Source: Massilia sp. W12
Lineage (GTDB): Bacteria; Pseudomonadota; Gammaproteobacteria; Burkholderiales; Burkholderiaceae_D
Assembly: GCF_037300705.1 (NCBI RefSeq)
Contig: NZ_CP147776.1
Span: 3,596,001-3,660,000, forward strand
Direction of reading: 5' to 3'
Length of the DNA stretch: 64,000 bases
The notes below the pieces were generated by a model. The model had not been told where the DNA came from, did not search any database, and worked only from the letters and a program-made list of their open reading frames with translations. How positions within the stretch are numbered: the stretch's first letter is position 1; each line of letters begins with the position of its first letter. This document shows positions 62,877 through 64,000 of the stretch, in pieces. The position numbers and the translations under genes are program-made.

Positions 62877-64000
62877 TCATGCCGCGCCGCGCACCACATC
62901 GGTGCGGCGCACTTCTGTCCAGTACATCCAAATCAAAGACACCCACACCACGCCATACAAGAGCATGAAGGCGCTGGAGCGGATGCCGGTCAAATCAAGC
63001 AAGGCGCCGAACATGATCGGCAGCACAAACCCGCCCAGACCGCCGGCTAAACCGACAATGCCGCTGATGGCGCCGATGTTGGCGGGATAGTCATCGGCGA
63101 TGTATTTAAAGACGCTGGCTTTGCCAAAAGCCCAGGCAATGCCCAAGATGAACATGAGGGCGGTGAAGAGCCAGACGTTTAAGCCGAGGTGAAAGGTTTT
63201 CGGCCCGTTGACCGTGCTGATGGTGAAATCGGTTTGCGGATAAGACAGCAAGAACAGGCAAATCCAGCTCACCCACAGCACCCACCAGGTGACGCTGTGC
63301 GCGCCGTAGCGGTCACTGAGCCAGCCGCCCACCGCGCGCAACACCCCGCCCGGCAAGGAGAAGCAGGCCGCCAGCAAAGCCGCCTGTTTAATATCCAAGC
63401 CAAATTCGCCGATGTAGTACTGCACCATCCACAGCGCCAGCGCGACATAACCGCCGAAGACAATGCTGTAGTACTGGCAATATTTGAGGACGCGCGGATC
63501 TTTCAGGGCGCGCAGTTGATCGCCGAATTTGACATTGGAGGGAACCAGATGCGCCGGGTCGCTGTGGCTGAACATCCAAAACAGCAGCAGTGTCCCCAGC
63601 ATGATGGCGGCATACACTTGCGGCACAGCAGCCCAGCCAAAGCCCAGCAAAATCAGGGGGGCGATGAATTTATTCACCGCCGAACCGGAATTACCGGCCC
63701 CGTACACGCCCATCGCCATACCCTGCTGCGACTTGGGAAACCAGCGCGCGACATATGGCGTGCCGACCGAAAACGAGCCGCCGGCCAGACCGACAAATAA
63801 GCCTATGGTCAGGAAGTGCCAATACTGGGTGGCGTAGGCCATGAGCCAAATGGCGGGAATGGTAGCCGCCATCAGGCAAGCCATCACAATGCGTCCGCCG
63901 TAGCGATCAGTCCAGATGCCCAGCGGCACCCGCACCAGCGAGCCGGTCAAGACCGGCATCGCGGTCAAGAGGCCGAATTCGGTGGCGTTGAGATTCAGCA
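62877..64000 (-). CDS. narK1: NarK-type nitrate transporter (first copy), 5' end beyond window
   Basis: This partial major facilitator is open to the right edge (374 codons visible). The readable N-terminal segment is LNATEFGLLTAMPVLTGSLV. The first nitrate signature is GLAGGSFSVGTPYVARWFPKSQQG and the second GLAGGLGGFVLPIMFG. It is the NarK1-type nitrate/proton symporter by its shorter form and pairing with narK2. Only ~20-30 residues should be missing. The nar promoter and any NarL or FNR sites lie outside the window. Confidence 0.93.
   Translation of the reverse strand, partial: LNLNATEFGLLTAMPVLTGSLVRVPLGIWTDRYGGRIVMACLMAATIPAIWLMAYATQYWHFLTIGLFVGLAGGSFSVGTPYVARWFPKSQQGMAMGVYGAGNSGSAVNKFIAPLILLGFGWAAVPQVYAAIMLGTLLLFWMFSHSDPAHLVPSNVKFGDQLRALKDPRVLKYCQYYSIVFGGYVALALWMVQYYIGEFGLDIKQAALLAACFSLPGGVLRAVGGWLSDRYGAHSVTWWVLWVSWICLFLLSYPQTDFTISTVNGPKTFHLGLNVWLFTALMFILGIAWAFGKASVFKYIADDYPANIGAISGIVGLAGGLGGFVLPIMFGALLDLTGIRSSAFMLLYGVVWVSLIWMYWTEVRRTDVVRGAA

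Overview
The window reads as chromosomal DNA of a betaproteobacterium in the order Burkholderiales, most like Oxalobacteraceae and relatives. The evidence is the gene block rph-rdgB-hemW, PP2C phosphatase and Ser/Thr kinase next to yicC-gmk-rpoZ-spoT, a complete narKKGHJI nitrate-respiration operon, two PEP-CTERM surface proteins, and moderately GC-rich coding with strong third-position bias. The genus assignment is inference only.

Left part (1-20370): the tail of an upstream gene overlaps a secreted caspase-like peptidase whose 5' end has been expanded by an in-frame REP-type repeat array. Then come a hexapeptide acyltransferase, a one-module nonribosomal peptide synthetase of unusual build (acyl-CoA dehydrogenase, half condensation, glycine-type adenylation, carrier, terminal condensation), a large periplasmic-propeller histidine kinase, an M14-like peptidase, a GST-like protein, a DUF885 metallopeptidase, the RNA 2'-phosphotransferase kptA, and a c-di-GMP pair (HDOD plus PAS-GGDEF-EAL).

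Housekeeping block (20663-29708): hemW, rdgB, rph, a PP2C phosphatase and a Ser/Thr kinase on the minus strand, diverging from yicC, gmk, rpoZ and spoT on the plus strand.

Accessory segment (about 29709-44660), lying between spoT and greB, which are neighbours in many relatives: a small unrecognised protein; an AT-rich defence-type reverse transcriptase-nitrilase gene broken by an exactly delimited IS66-family element and by a one-base frameshift just after the YVDD motif; a Tse2-like toxin gene split by an IS5-type element, followed by an intact Tsi2-like immunity gene; REP-like repeats; a PEP-CTERM protein; a secreted BNR-repeat/PKD/PPC protein; a DUF2846 lipoprotein; and a SnoaL-like protein. 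This is a decayed defence/toxin island. Deleting each insertion together with one target copy restores an open frame.

Right part (44681-64000): greB, a short NarL-type kinase/regulator pair, a second PEP-CTERM protein, a small secreted helical protein, a LodA/LodB-type quinoprotein oxidase pair, and a long minus-strand operon narK1-narK2-narG-narH-narJ-narI-ppiC-carbonic anhydrase-nitronate monooxygenase that runs off the right edge. No tRNA, rRNA or CRISPR array was recognised.
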